Numbered from the stretch's first letter, positions 8,210 through 20,228 are shown. The stretch: DNA of 36,037 nucleotides from Oscillospiraceae bacterium (GCA_017430985.1 JAFRLZ010000079.1:1-36037); one strand, 5' to 3'. Program-made: numbers and translations. Notes: generated from the sequence alone by a model not told the origin.

Positions 8210-8247
8210 TTTTCCATCATAAAAACACAGGATGGGGAGGTATGCCC

Positions 8248-10086
8248 ATGTGCGGGATCGTTGGATATACGGGACGACAACAGGCCGCGCCGATTTTGCT
8301 CGACGGGCTGGAGCGTCTGGAGTACCGCGGCTATGACTCGGCCGGGATCGCGGTGCTCTCGCCGGAGAAGGGACTGCAGGTCCGCAAGGCGAAGGGCCGC
8401 CTGAAGGTGCTCGAGGCCCTGACGGACGGCGGAAAGAGCCTTGACGGCATGATGGGCATCGGGCATACGCGCTGGGCCACGCACGGCGAGCCGAACGACG
8501 TCAACTCCCACCCGCATCTGAGTGAGGACGAGCGCATCGCCGTCGTGCACAACGGCATCATCGAAAACTACGTCGAGCTCAAGAGCTTCCTCGTCTCCAC
8601 GGGCGTCAGCTTCCGCTCCGAGACGGATACGGAGGTCGTGGCGCAGCTGCTGGGTTACTATTATCGGCGCTGCGGCAACATCCTGGAAGCGGTCTACCGC
8701 GTGCTCGACCGCATCGAGGGCGCCTACGCGCTCGGCATCCTCTGCGCCGACCTGCCAGACAGCTTCATCGCCGCGCGCAAGGACGCGCCGCTGCTGCTCG
8801 GCTACGGCGATGGCTGCAGCTTCATCGCCTCGGACGTGACCGCGATGCTCAGGCACACGCGGGACGTGGCCTATATGGAGGACGGCGAGGTCGCCGTCGT
8901 CAGCCCGGAGAAGATCGTCGTCTACAACGCCCTCGGCGCGGAAGTCGAAAAGGAGCACCACACCGTCGACTGGGATGTGAGCGACGCGGAGAAGGGCGGC
9001 TACGCGCACTTCATGTTCAAGGAGATCATGGAGCAGCCGGACGCCATCCGCAAGACCGTCTCCCCGCGCATCCGCGATCACCGCATCGTGTTCGACGAGC
9101 TGAAAATGAGCAAAGAGGAGCTGTGCGCGTTCAACAAGCTCTACATTGTCGCCTGCGGCTCCAGCTACCATGTGGGCATGGTCGGCAAATACAACCTCGA
9201 GCGGCTGCTGCGCATGCAGGTCGATATCGCCCTGGCCTCGGAGTTCCGCTACGCCGATCCGCTGGTCGACGAGAAGACCCTCGTCATCGTCATCAGCCAG
9301 TCCGGCGAGACGCTGGACACCATGGCCGCGCTGCGCAAGGCCAAACGGCTCGGCGCGCGCATCCTCTCGATCGTCAACGTGGTGGGCAGCTCGATCGCCC
9401 GCGAGAGCGACGACGTGCTCTACACCTGGGCCGGTCCGGAGATCGCCGTGGCGACGACGAAGGCCTACAGCACGCAGCTCGTGCTGCTGGACATGTTCGG
9501 GATCTATCTTGCGGAGCTTTTCGGGAAGCTCCCGTATTTCCTTTATGACGAGCTGATCGGAGAGCTGCTGGCGCTGCCGTCCAAAATGGAGCGCATACTC
9601 GAAAATACCGAACAGATCAAGTACCTCGCCTCCCGCTCCTTCAACCGCGACTCGATCTTCTTCATCGGCCGCAACCTCGACTACGCGCTCGGCCTCGAAG
9701 GCAGCCTCAAGCTCAAGGAGATCTCCTACGTCCACTGCGAGGCCTACGCCGCCGGCGAGCTCAAGCACGGCACGATCTCGCTGATCGTGGACGGCACGCT
9801 GGTGGTCGCGCTGTGCACCTACAAGGCGCTTTTCGACAAGAGTGTTTCAAACATCGTCGAGGTCAAGTCCCGCGGCGCGGACGTGATCGCGCTGACCGAC
9901 GAGAGTCTGGCCGACGCGCTGTCGAAGACCGTCTCCAACATCCTCACGATCCCCGACACGCATCCGATCTTCGCGCCCTCGCTCGGCGTGGTGCCGCTGC
10001 AGATCTTCGCCTACTATGTCGCGCTGCAGCGCGGCTGCGACATCGACAAGCCGCGCAACCTCGCCAAGAGCGTCACCGTGGAATGA
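8248..10086 (+). CDS. glmS: Glutamine--fructose-6-phosphate aminotransferase (isomerizing)
   Basis: A 612-residue cytosolic enzyme that makes glucosamine-6-phosphate from fructose-6-phosphate and glutamine, the first step of UDP-GlcNAc and peptidoglycan synthesis. The N-terminal glutaminase starts MCGIVGYTG, whose Cys becomes the nucleophile after Met removal; GHTRWATHG and HNGIIENY are also present. Two SIS sugar-isomerase domains follow, with CGSSYHVG and SQSGETLDT. The end LAKSVTVE is canonical. The ATG at 8248, not 8242, is right because it places Cys at position 2, with GGGGAGG 7 bases upstream. The leader is too short for the glmS ribozyme found in many Firmicutes. A weak hairpin begins at the stop codon. 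Confidence 0.98.
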   Translation: MCGIVGYTGRQQAAPILLDGLERLEYRGYDSAGIAVLSPEKGLQVRKAKGRLKVLEALTDGGKSLDGMMGIGHTRWATHGEPNDVNSHPHLSEDERIAVVHNGIIENYVELKSFLVSTGVSFRSETDTEVVAQLLGYYYRRCGNILEAVYRVLDRIEGAYALGILCADLPDSFIAARKDAPLLLGYGDGCSFIASDVTAMLRHTRDVAYMEDGEVAVVSPEKIVVYNALGAEVEKEHHTVDWDVSDAEKGGYAHFMFKEIMEQPDAIRKTVSPRIRDHRIVFDELKMSKEELCAFNKLYIVACGSSYHVGMVGKYNLERLLRMQVDIALASEFRYADPLVDEKTLVIVISQSGETLDTMAALRKAKRLGARILSIVNVVGSSIARESDDVLYTWAGPEIAVATTKAYSTQLVLLDMFGIYLAELFGKLPYFLYDELIGELLALPSKMERILENTEQIKYLASRSFNRDSIFFIGRNLDYALGLEGSLKLKEISYVHCEAYAAGELKHGTISLIVDGTLVVALCTYKALFDKSVSNIVEVKSRGADVIALTDESLADALSKTVSNILTIPDTHPIFAPSLGVVPLQIFAYYVALQRGCDIDKPRNLAKSVTVE

Positions 10087-10110
10087 CGATACGTTTTCCG
10101 TATCGTTTCC
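10086..10110 (+). terminator. Weak hairpin after glmS
   Basis: ACGATACG (10086-10093) pairs with CGTATCGT (10099-10106) around TTTTC. Only TTCC follows, so termination would be inefficient. Readthrough into the glutamine synthetase gene is possible. Confidence 0.4.
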
Positions 10111-10126
10111 TGCCGAAAGTTCATAT

Positions 10127-10155
10127 TTCTCAAAGCTTTGCGGCCGTGCTATGCT
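10127..10155 (+). promoter_or_regulatory. Possible promoter of the glutamine synthetase gene
   Basis: TTCTCA (10127-10132), 17 bases, TATGCT (10150-10155), with an extended TGC before the -10. Each hexamer matches consensus at 4 of 6 positions. Confidence 0.5.
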
Positions 10156-10182
10156 GTGAAGCGAGGAGTGCAAGAGCTTTTG

Positions 10183-10226
10183 GGGCTGCCGGTCCTGTTT
10201 TCGGACGGCAGCCCGGTTCATTTTTT
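10183..10226 (+). promoter_or_regulatory. Leader hairpin with T-run in front of the glutamine synthetase gene
   Basis: GGGCTGCC-G-GTCC pairs with GGAC-GGCAGCCC (10183-10195 with 10203-10214, one bulged G). Six bases later comes TTTTTT (10221-10226), directly before the ribosome site AAGGAGG. It resembles an attenuator, but the T-run is set back from the stem, so function is uncertain. The loop lacks the ANTAR-type AnnGnn pattern. Confidence 0.45.
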
Positions 10227-10240
10227 AAGGAGGAACGCTT

Positions 10241-12328
<2,088 letters not shown>

Positions 12329-12334
12329 CGGATC

Positions 12335-12380
12335 GTTTGCGGGGGCCGGCCTGAGCGCCGGCCCCCGCAAACCGCATTTT
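12335..12380 (+). terminator. Strong intrinsic terminator of the glutamine synthetase gene
   Basis: A 16-bp perfect GC-rich stem (12335-12350 with 12357-12372), loop CTGAGC, followed by CGCATTTT. Confidence 0.85.
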
Positions 12381-12399
12381 GTCCTGCCGGGCCGCAATA

Positions 12400-12438
12400 A
12401 AATCCAAGCCCCGCTTTTGCCAACACAAAAGCGGGGCT
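12400..12438 (-). terminator. Likely terminator of the pyrG-guaA transcript
   Basis: A 13-bp perfect stem (12407-12419 with 12426-12438) with loop CCAACA. Read on the minus strand it is followed by TGGATTTTATTG. It lies about 230 bases beyond the guaA stop codon. Confidence 0.65.
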
Positions 12439-12479
12439 CAGTCGTCAGTCTGGAATTTCAAGCTGATCATCGATACGTT

Positions 12480-12542
12480 TCAGCCTCTGCCGTGGATAAA
12501 CGTGACGTACAGCTCTTCCAGCAGTTTGGACATCTTCTTCAT
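12480..12542 (-). CDS. Possible 20-residue peptide downstream of guaA
   Basis: The minus-strand frame MKKMSKLLEELYVTFIHGRG ends in TGA and has the ribosome-site-like GAAGGAA about 7 bases before its ATG. A second, overlapping frame starts at 12561, gives 38 residues and ends at 12445 with RLKRIDDQLEIPD; only one of the two, or neither, can be real. It sits between guaA and the minus-strand terminator, so it would be on the guaA transcript. I do not recognise a family. This is a weak call based only on the ribosome site, position and peptide-like composition. Confidence 0.25.
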   Translation of the reverse strand: MKKMSKLLEELYVTFIHGRG

Positions 12543-12666
12543 GATCGGTTCCTTCTTTCATATTGTTTTTTGTCCCTTCCCTTGGGACAACTGTATCATA
12601 GCACCGCCTCATGAAAAAAGGAAATATATATCATAGCGTGTTATCGATATGTGAAACGTATGATAC

Positions 12667-14199
12667 TCACTCATATTCCACCGTGGCGGGGGGCTTGGAG
12701 GTGACGTCGTAGAGCACGCGGTTGACGCCGCGCACCTCGTTGACGATGCGCACGGACACGCGGTCCAGCAGCTCCCAGGGCAGGCGCGAGAAGTTCGCCG
12801 TCATGAAGTCGCGGGTCTGGACGCTGCGCAGCGCGACGGCATAGTCGTAGCTGCGGCCGTCGCCCATCACGCCGACCGAGCGCATGTTCGTCAGCGCGGC
12901 GAAGTACTGGTCGGCGGCGCAGCCGGCGCGGGCCATCTCCTCGCGGAAGATCGCGTCCGCCTCGCGCAGCATGTCGAGCTTTTCCCGCGTGACCTCGCCG
13001 ATCACGCGGATCGCGAGTCCCGGCCCCGGGAAGGGCTGGCGCTCGATGAGCGCCGCGGGCAATCCGAGCTCGCGCCCGAGCTGGCGCACCTCGTCCTTGA
13101 ACAGCAGCCGCAGCGGCTCGAGGATCGCCCGGAAGTCCACCGTGTCCGGCAGCCCGCCGACGTTGTGGTGGCTCTTGATGACGGCGGCCTCTCCCTGGCC
13201 GGACTCGATCACGTCCGGGTAAATCGTGCCCTGCACGAGATAATCCACCGCGCCGATCTCATGCGCGACCTCCTCGAAGACGCGCACGAACTCCTCGCCG
13301 ATGATCTTCCGCTTGCGCTCCGGCTCCTCCACGCCCCGCAGGCGCGAGAGGAAGCGCTCCCCCGCGTCGACGCGGACGAAGTTCAGCTCCCGGTGCGCGA
13401 AGGCGGCCTCGACCTCGTCGCCCTCGTTTTTGCGCATCAGGCCGTGGTCGACGAAGACGCAGGTCAGCTGATCGCCGATGGCCTCGCTCAGCAGCGCCGC
13501 GGCCACGGAGGAGTCCACCCCGCCGGAGAGAGCCAGCAGCGCCTTCCCGCCGCCGACCTTTGCGCGGATCGCCCCGATCGCCTGCGCCTTGTAGTCCGCC
13601 ATCGTCCAGTCGCCGACGGCGCCGCAGACCCCGTAGAGGAAGTTGCGCAGCATGTCCCGGCCGCGCTCCGTATGCTCCACCTCCGGGTGGAACTGCACGC
13701 CGTAAAAGCGCCGCGCCTCGTCGCAGATCGCCGCCGTCGGGCAGGCCGCGCTGTGCGCCGCGAGGCGAAAGCCCGGCGGGACCTCGGCCATGTAGTCGCC
13801 GTGGCTCATCCAGGTGACGCTCTCCTCCGGCAGTCCGCGGAAAAGCGCGCAGGCGGGATCGAAGGCCGTCGGCGTTTTGCCGTATTCGCGCGCGGAATCG
13901 TCCTGCGCGGCCGTGACGCGCCCGCCGAGCAGCTGCGCCATCAGCTGGCAGCCGTAGCAGATGCCGAGGATCGGCACGCCGAGCTCGAACAGGCCGGGGT
14001 CGACCTTCGGCGCGCCCGGCAGATACACGCTGCCCGGCCCGCCGGTGAACACGATGCCGATGGGGTCGAAGCGCCGGATCTCGTCGAGGGGCATGTCGTG
14101 CGGGTGCAGCTCGCAGTAGACGCGCTGCTCGCGCACGCGGCGGGCGATCAGCTGGTTGTACTGTCCGCCGAAATCGAGAATGAGGATCTTCTGTTTCAC
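12667..14199 (-). CDS. guaA: GMP synthase (glutamine-hydrolyzing)
   Basis: A 510-residue enzyme that converts XMP to GMP with glutamine and ATP. The class I glutaminase domain has nucleophile Cys81 in GICYGCQLM and His171/Glu173 in [10 protein letters not shown]. The ATP pyrophosphatase P-loop SGGVDS is at 225-230. The C-terminal dimerisation domain ends [17 protein letters not shown], canonical for GuaA. The start codon is GTG at 14199, with AGGAGG 8 bases upstream. It is 37 bases downstream of the 85-residue gene and so is probably the last gene of the pyrG-orf-guaA operon, which couples CTP and GMP synthesis. Confidence 0.98.
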   Translation of the reverse strand: MKQKILILDFGGQYNQLIARRVREQRVYCELHPHDMPLDEIRRFDPIGIVFTGGPGSVYLPGAPKVDPGLFELGVPILGICYGCQLMAQLLGGRVTAAQDDSAREYGKTPTAFDPACALFRGLPEESVTWMSHGDYMAEVPPGFRLAAHSAACPTAAICDEARRFYGVQFHPEVEHTERGRDMLRNFLYGVCGAVGDWTMADYKAQAIGAIRAKVGGGKALLALSGGVDSSVAAALLSEAIGDQLTCVFVDHGLMRKNEGDEVEAAFAHRELNFVRVDAGERFLSRLRGVEEPERKRKIIGEEFVRVFEEVAHEIGAVDYLVQGTIYPDVIESGQGEAAVIKSHHNVGGLPDTVDFRAILEPLRLLFKDEVRQLGRELGLPAALIERQPFPGPGLAIRVIGEVTREKLDMLREADAIFREEMARAGCAADQYFAALTNMRSVGVMGDGRSYDYAVALRSVQTRDFMTANFSRLPWELLDRVSVRIVNEVRGVNRVLYDVTSKPPATVEYE

Positions 14200-14236
14200 C
14201 GTTACGGCCTCCTATGAAATGATCGCCTGCCGCGGA

Positions 14237-16182
<1,946 letters not shown>

Positions 16183-16206
16183 TCAAACGTTATTCAATAC
16201 AGGAAA

Positions 16207-16236
16207 AGCATATCACGGCGGCGTTCGCGCTGTCAA
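16207..16236 (-). promoter_or_regulatory. pyrG operon promoter
   Basis: Minus strand TTGACA (16236-16231), 18 bases, TATGCT (16212-16207). The predicted start is near 16200, giving a leader of about 100 bases that contains the attenuator. Confidence 0.7.
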
Positions 16237-16254
16237 GGACGGGGCGCACCCGCC

Positions 16255-16293
16255 CATACGGAGCGCGTATCGAAATGATACGCATTCCGTATG
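16255..16293. repeat. 39-bp interrupted palindrome after the hydrolase gene
   Basis: CATACGGA pairs with TCCGTATG at the ends, and inside them GCGTATC pairs with GATACGC around GAAAT. There is no T-run on either strand, so it is not a typical terminator. It lies between the hydrolase stop and the pyrG promoter. Confidence 0.6.
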
Positions 16294-16310
16294 CCGGGGC
16301 CGCGCGGCCG

Positions 16311-17228
16311 TCAGTTTTCCAGGATGAAGGCGGCGATATCACTGATCACGTCTTCCCCGATGTGCCGCTCGATCTTGTAATCTTTCGAGGCCTTCAGGAT
16401 GTCGTCGTAGAGCGCCTTCACGAAGAGATGGTTCAGGTCGGGATACAGCTTGAAGACGGTGTTCTTCCGGAGCGCGAGCAGCTCCCGGAAGCCTTGGAAG
16501 TCGTCCTCCGCGAGCACCTGGTAATCCCGGCCGCCCTGCAGGATCAGAGCGGGCTTTTCGCTCTCCAGCAGGTAGTCCGCCGCGGTTTTCCGCCCCATCT
16601 CCTTGAAATAATACAGGGACAGACTGCCCGCGAACTTTTTCCTTTTCGCTTCCTCGTCGTCCATCTCATAGAGGCCGTCGAACTTTTTGGCGAAGATCCG
16701 GTACTCCAGGCCGACGATCCATTTCAACGCGGAGCTGCCGCCGCCGCTCTGCTTCAGCTGCCGGAGCACGATCTCTTCCAGGCGGTGCGGCGTTCCGGCC
16801 AGCAGGATGAGGCCCTTCACGTCCGCGCCCTCCGCGTCGATCCGGGGCGCGAGCATGGCGCCCATGCTGTGGCCGAGGAGGAAGACGCGTTCGGGGTCGA
16901 TCCTGGGATCCCGCTTCAGGAGCCCGACGGCCAGCACCGCGTCGTCGATGGTCTCCTCCTTCACGGTGGGGCAGGCCTTTGCCAGCTTGCGCGCGTGGGC
17001 GAAGCTGCGCTTGTCATAGCGAAGAGAGGCGACGCCGAGCTTTGCCAGGCCCTCCGCGAGATCCTTGAACGGCGTCAGCTTCATGACCCTCTCGTCCATG
17101 TCGCTGGGGCCGGAGCCGTGTACCATGACGACCGCCGGGGCCGGGGCCGAAAGCCCCTCCGGCAGCGTCAGCAGCCCGTTCAGCGGGTATTCCGTTCCCT
17201 CTCCGACGATCACTTTTTCACATGCCAT
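16311..17228 (-). CDS. Alpha/beta-fold hydrolase
   Basis: A 305-residue hydrolase. The oxyanion-type segment AVVMVHGSGPSDMDE is near residues 32-46. The nucleophile elbow GHSMGA places the catalytic Ser at 121, the acid is Asp235 in GGRDYQV, and the base is His267 in DLNHLF. The triad order and the C-terminal IERHIGEDVISDIAAFI fit the dienelactone hydrolase/S9-like esterase group. The substrate is unknown and no signal peptide is seen, so it is probably cytosolic. AAGGAGG lies 9 bases upstream of the ATG, and the leader from the predicted promoter is about 125 bases. It precedes pyrG on the same strand, but pyrG has its own promoter. Confidence 0.9.
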   Translation of the reverse strand: MACEKVIVGEGTEYPLNGLLTLPEGLSAPAPAVVMVHGSGPSDMDERVMKLTPFKDLAEGLAKLGVASLRYDKRSFAHARKLAKACPTVKEETIDDAVLAVGLLKRDPRIDPERVFLLGHSMGAMLAPRIDAEGADVKGLILLAGTPHRLEEIVLRQLKQSGGGSSALKWIVGLEYRIFAKKFDGLYEMDDEEAKRKKFAGSLSLYYFKEMGRKTAADYLLESEKPALILQGGRDYQVLAEDDFQGFRELLALRKNTVFKLYPDLNHLFVKALYDDILKASKDYKIERHIGEDVISDIAAFILEN

Positions 17229-17358
17229 GATGAGAAGCCTCCTTGCTCAACAGGTTTCCTGCCGTCGGCGGCGTCGGCCGCCCCGGTGATAACATACGCG
17301 CTGTCCGGCCGAAGCCGACGCTTCTTTCGCTCAACGCGCGCCTGATATTGTCGTCGTC

Positions 17359-17387
17359 ATTGTAGCAAACGCACGGTTTTTTCGCAA
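17359..17387 (-). promoter_or_regulatory. Promoter of the alpha/beta hydrolase gene
   Basis: Minus strand TTGCGA (17387-17382), 17 bases, TACAAT (17364-17359), with extended TGC. The leader of about 125 bases contains GC-rich inverted segments but no riboswitch I recognise. Confidence 0.7.
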
Positions 17388-17419
17388 GAGACGCGCCCTC
17401 TAACATTTTTGTTTGCGCG

Positions 17420-17448
17420 TTGCTTTTGCGGCCGCTTCTCTGTATAAT
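17420..17448 (+). promoter_or_regulatory. Promoter of the PfkB kinase-thpR-acyP operon
   Basis: TTGCTT (17420-17425), 17 bases, TATAAT (17443-17448). The start codon follows about 32 bases later. Confidence 0.75.
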
Positions 17449-17480
17449 GGTGACACACCCCCATGGAGAGGAGCGTTCGC

Positions 17481-18425
17481 ATGACTGACATCACCGCCAT
17501 CGGAGAGATCCTGATCGACCTGACCCAATCGGGGCTCACGGAGCAGGGCATCCCCCGTTTCGATGCAAACCCCGGCGGCGCGCCCGCCAATCTGGCCGTG
17601 GCGGCCGCCCGCCTCGGCGCGAAGACCGCCTTCGTCGGGCGCGTCGGCCGCGACGGCTACGGCGACTTCCTGCGCCGCACGCTGGAAGATAACGGCGTGG
17701 ACGTGAGCGGCCTGTCCGTCGATCCCGTGCAGCATACGACGCTGGCCGTCGTGACGCTCGACGCGAGCGGCGAACGGAGCTTCAGCTTCTACCGCGACCC
17801 CAGCGCCGACGTGGAGCTGCGCTTTGAAGACATCCCCGCCGAGCTGCTTGCACAGACGCGCGTGCTGCACTTCGGCAGCGTGAGCCTGACGGCGGAGCCC
17901 GCCCGCAGCGCCACGCTCGCCGCCGTCCGCGCCGCGAAGGAGCGCGGCGCGCGGATCAGCTACGATCCGAACTACCGCGCCAGCCTCTGGCCGGACGAGG
18001 CCAGCGCCGTCGAGCAGATGCTCCGGCCGCTGCCACTGGTGGATATCCTGAAGGTCTCCGACGAGGAGCTGGCCCTTCTGACCGGCACGGCCGACCTCGA
18101 GGTCGGAAGCGCGCGGCTGCAGGCCGCGGGCATCCCCCTGGTCCTGGTCACGCTGGGCGCGGACGGCGCCTTCTACCGCTTCGGCGAACACACCGGCCGG
18201 GTCCCCGGCGTGCCCGTCGCCGTGGGCGACACCAACGGCGCGGGCGACACCTTCTTCGGCGCCGCGCTCGCCCGGCTCGTGGCGTATGACCGGCCGGACG
18301 CGCTCACGCCCGAGGCGCTGGAGGAGATCCTGCACTTTGCCAACAGGGCCGCCGCCGTCACCGCGAGCCGCCACGGCGCGATCCCGGCCATGCCGACCCT
18401 GGACGAGCTGAGGGAGCTCCCATGA
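17481..18425 (+). CDS. PfkB-family carbohydrate kinase (fructokinase-like)
   Basis: A 314-residue ribokinase/PfkB kinase. The N-terminal pattern is FDANPGGAPANLAVAAARLG (the sugar-binding GG). ISYDPNYRASLW (159-170) is typical of bacterial fructokinases. The C-terminal signature DTNGAGDTFFGA (250-261) has the catalytic Asp256 and the anion hole. Fructose to fructose-6-phosphate is the best guess; other sugars are possible. The start at 17481 follows AGAGGAG at 7 bases, and an in-frame ATG at 17463 lies before the ribosome site. It overlaps thpR by ATGA, the first of two such overlaps in this three-gene operon. Confidence 0.92.
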   Translation: MTDITAIGEILIDLTQSGLTEQGIPRFDANPGGAPANLAVAAARLGAKTAFVGRVGRDGYGDFLRRTLEDNGVDVSGLSVDPVQHTTLAVVTLDASGERSFSFYRDPSADVELRFEDIPAELLAQTRVLHFGSVSLTAEPARSATLAAVRAAKERGARISYDPNYRASLWPDEASAVEQMLRPLPLVDILKVSDEELALLTGTADLEVGSARLQAAGIPLVLVTLGADGAFYRFGEHTGRVPGVPVAVGDTNGAGDTFFGAALARLVAYDRPDALTPEALEEILHFANRAAAVTASRHGAIPAMPTLDELRELP

Positions 18426-18946
18426 GACTGTTTCTTGCGATCCTGCCCGATCCCGACATGCGAGACGCTCTCTGCGCCGTGCAGCACGAGCTGCGCCGCC
18501 GCGGCGTGGAGGGGAACTTCACGCGGCCGGAAAACCTCCATCTGACCCTGGCCTTCATCGGGGACTACCCCGACCCGGACGCGGTGCTGGAGGCGCTCTC
18601 GGAGCTGCGCTTCGAGCCCTTTTCCCTTGCGCTCGACGGCCTCGGGGCCTTCGGCGAGCTCTGGTGGGCCGGGCTGCGCGGAAACGAGGCGCTGGACGCG
18701 CTCGTCCGGCGGCTGCGCCGCGCGCTGGGAGACGCCGGCATCCCCTTTGACCGCAAGAGCTTCCTGCCCCATATCACCCTGGTCCGCAAGGCTCAGCTCC
18801 GGCGCGGAACGAAGCTCGGCGAGCTGCCGCTGCCCGCGGCGGAGACGCGCGCGGCGCGCGTCTCCCTCATGCTCTCGACCCGCGGAAAAAGCGGGATGAT
18901 CTACACGGAGCTCGGCGCCGTCGGCGCGCGGGAGGGCCGGGCATGA
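18422..18946 (+). CDS. thpR: RNA 2',3'-cyclic phosphodiesterase (2'-5' RNA ligase family)
   Basis: A 174-residue 2H phosphoesterase with the two signature HxTx motifs, HLTL (40-43) and HITL (117-120), each on a beta strand, and the N-terminal MRLFLAILPD typical of ThpR. The enzyme opens 2',3'-cyclic phosphate ends of RNA and can ligate tRNA halves in vitro; its cellular role is poorly known. It is coupled by 4-base overlaps to the PfkB kinase upstream and to acylphosphatase downstream. The operon therefore joins three small phosphoryl-transfer enzymes with no obvious shared pathway. Confidence 0.93.
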   Translation: MRLFLAILPDPDMRDALCAVQHELRRRGVEGNFTRPENLHLTLAFIGDYPDPDAVLEALSELRFEPFSLALDGLGAFGELWWAGLRGNEALDALVRRLRRALGDAGIPFDRKSFLPHITLVRKAQLRRGTKLGELPLPAAETRAARVSLMLSTRGKSGMIYTELGAVGAREGRA

Positions 18947-19233
18947 GCGAGCCTCTGATCCGAAAGCGGCTGCGTTTCTCCGGCCGCGTGCAGGGCGTGG
19001 GCTTTCGCTGGCGCGCGCGGCACGCCGCAAACGCCGTCGGCGCGACCGGCTGGGTGCGCAACGAACGCGGCGGCGAGGTCAGCCTGGAGCTGCAGGGCAG
19101 CGAGGCGCAGATCGACCGCGTGCTCGCGGCGCTGGAGAGCGCCCCCTACGTCCATATCGAGGATTTCAGCTCTCAAAGCATCCCCGTCGAGCCGGAGGAA
19201 CGCGGCTTCTCCGTGCTGGACGACCTCTGGTAA
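18943..19233 (+). CDS. acyP: Acylphosphatase
   Basis: A 96-residue enzyme hydrolysing acyl phosphates such as acetyl or carbamoyl phosphate. The signature GRVQGVGFRWRARHAA carries the phosphate-binding loop and catalytic Arg22, and GWVRNERGGEV carries catalytic Asn40. The fold is the small ferredoxin-like domain, and the length is normal. It starts within the stop of thpR (ATGA) and is followed 1 base after its stop by a bidirectional terminator. Confidence 0.94.
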   Translation: MSEPLIRKRLRFSGRVQGVGFRWRARHAANAVGATGWVRNERGGEVSLELQGSEAQIDRVLAALESAPYVHIEDFSSQSIPVEPEERGFSVLDDLW

Positions 19234-19234
19234 T

Positions 19235-19268
19235 ACGAAAAGAGCACCCTGTCGGGTGCTCTTTTCGT
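19235..19268. terminator. Bidirectional terminator between acyP and the SDR gene
   Basis: A 15-bp perfect stem (19235-19249 with 19254-19268), loop TGTC, with an A-rich 5' arm and TTTT in the 3' arm. It separates convergent genes. Confidence 0.88.
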
Positions 19269-19280
19269 TCCGGGACGATG

Positions 19281-20090
19281 TTATTTCTCCGCGAAGAAGT
19301 CCCGTTTGTTGAAGGCGGCGGTCATGAAGCGCCAGGCCGCCTTGCCGCCGGTGAGCCATTCGATGTGGGCGTTGTTTCTGGTGTTGGCCAGCATGCCCTT
19401 GACCAGATGCTCCGCCACCACGTCCGGATAGTCGCCGAGGATGTTGTAGACCTTCTTGGTCTTCTCCGGCAGCTGGATGCTCTCCGCGCCGCCGAGCGCC
19501 TTGACCGTGAAGTCCGTGATCATGATGCCGGGAGACAGCCGCCCGGCCTTGACCTTGCCGCCGCGCTCGGCGAGCTCCTTGGCGAGTGCCTGCGTGAAAT
19601 GGGTCACGGCGCGCTTGCTCGTGCCGTAGAGGTTGAGGCCGAGCATCATGGCGTCGTTGCTGCCGTAGCCCTCGAGGTTGTAGATGAAGCCGCCCTCCGG
19701 CTGCTTCTCCATCTGCCGCACGGCCGCGCGGCTGCCCAGGATCGCGCCGCGCAGGTCGATATCCAGGATCGCGTCGATCTCCTGCTCCGTCAGCTCCCAG
19801 ACAGCCTTCATCGGCTGGTTGACGCCGGCGTTGTTGATCCAGATATCGATCGCGCCGAAACGCTCCGCCGCGAAATCGGCGAGCGCCTGCAGCTCCTCCG
19901 CGGAGGCCACGCTGCCCCGCTTCCCTTCCACCTCGCCCGCGCCGTCGAGCGCGCGCAGCGCCTGCACCGCCGCCTCCAGACGCGAGGGGTTGACGCCGTT
20001 GAGCACAAGGTTCCAGCCCGCCGCGCGAAAGCGCCTGGCCATCTCGAAGCCGAGCCCGCGGGTGCTGCCGGTGATCACCGCAGTTTTCAT
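19281..20090 (-). CDS. Short-chain dehydrogenase/reductase (NYC1/NOL-like subgroup)
   Basis: A 269-residue Rossmann-fold oxidoreductase. The cofactor motif is TGSTRGLG (7-14), the structural motif NNAG (86-89), and the catalytic YGTSK at 155-159. Where most SDRs have a catalytic Ser before the Tyr, this one reads IYNLEGYGSND. That resembles chlorophyll(ide) b reductase-like SDRs (NMDGAGS). An actual chlorophyll role is not implied; such proteins are annotated widely in non-photosynthetic bacteria. The start at 20090 has GGAGG 8 bases upstream, and a longer frame to 20135 begins inside the promoter. It is a single-gene unit with its own promoter. Confidence 0.88.
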   Translation of the reverse strand: MKTAVITGSTRGLGFEMARRFRAAGWNLVLNGVNPSRLEAAVQALRALDGAGEVEGKRGSVASAEELQALADFAAERFGAIDIWINNAGVNQPMKAVWELTEQEIDAILDIDLRGAILGSRAAVRQMEKQPEGGFIYNLEGYGSNDAMMLGLNLYGTSKRAVTHFTQALAKELAERGGKVKAGRLSPGIMITDFTVKALGGAESIQLPEKTKKVYNILGDYPDVVAEHLVKGMLANTRNNAHIEWLTGGKAAWRFMTAAFNKRDFFAEK

Positions 20091-20125
20091 GTCCCGTTCC
20101 TCCCATTTTCCGGTTTTACGAAAAA

Positions 20126-20154
20126 AGTATAGCACGGCGCCGCGCCGCGCACAA
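20126..20154 (-). promoter_or_regulatory. Promoter of the SDR gene
   Basis: Minus strand TTGTGC (20154-20149), 17 bases, TATACT (20131-20126), with extended TGC. Confidence 0.65.
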
Positions 20155-20170
20155 GAGGCGCAAATTTCTG

Positions 20171-20199
20171 TTTTCCTTTCCGCGCTTCCGTGCTATACT
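20171..20199 (+). promoter_or_regulatory. Promoter of the Lar-like gene
   Basis: Extended -10 TGCTATACT ending at 20199, with a poor -35 (TTTTCC at 20171-20176, 17-base spacing). With the SDR -10 it forms a perfect 12-bp inverted repeat (20126-20137 and 20188-20199). Confidence 0.5.
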
Positions 20200-20228
20200 G
20201 AGAGCAAGACCGAACGGAGGAAAAAACG

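Larger units (their letters stand above)
12381..12666. other. Gap between convergent glutamine synthetase and guaA
   Basis: The stretch holds the minus-strand terminator at 12400-12438 and a possible tiny reading frame at 12480-12542. It also holds a small palindrome (TTGTCCC/GGGACAA near 12570-12592) and two TATGATA-type AT-rich motifs near 12595 and 12660. No longer gene is convincing on either strand. Confidence 0.5.

Noticed and set aside
8200-8247. glmS ribozyme or longer GlmS N-terminus
   Set aside because: The predicted leader is about 30 bases, too short for the ribozyme, and Cys must be residue 2, fixing the start at 8248.
12379-12636. 85-codon plus-strand frame after the glutamine synthetase gene
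   Set aside because: It begins inside the terminator region, has no ribosome site and a random-looking composition.
17218-17406. 62-codon minus-strand frame upstream of the hydrolase
   Set aside because: It spans the hydrolase promoter and leader and has no ribosome site.
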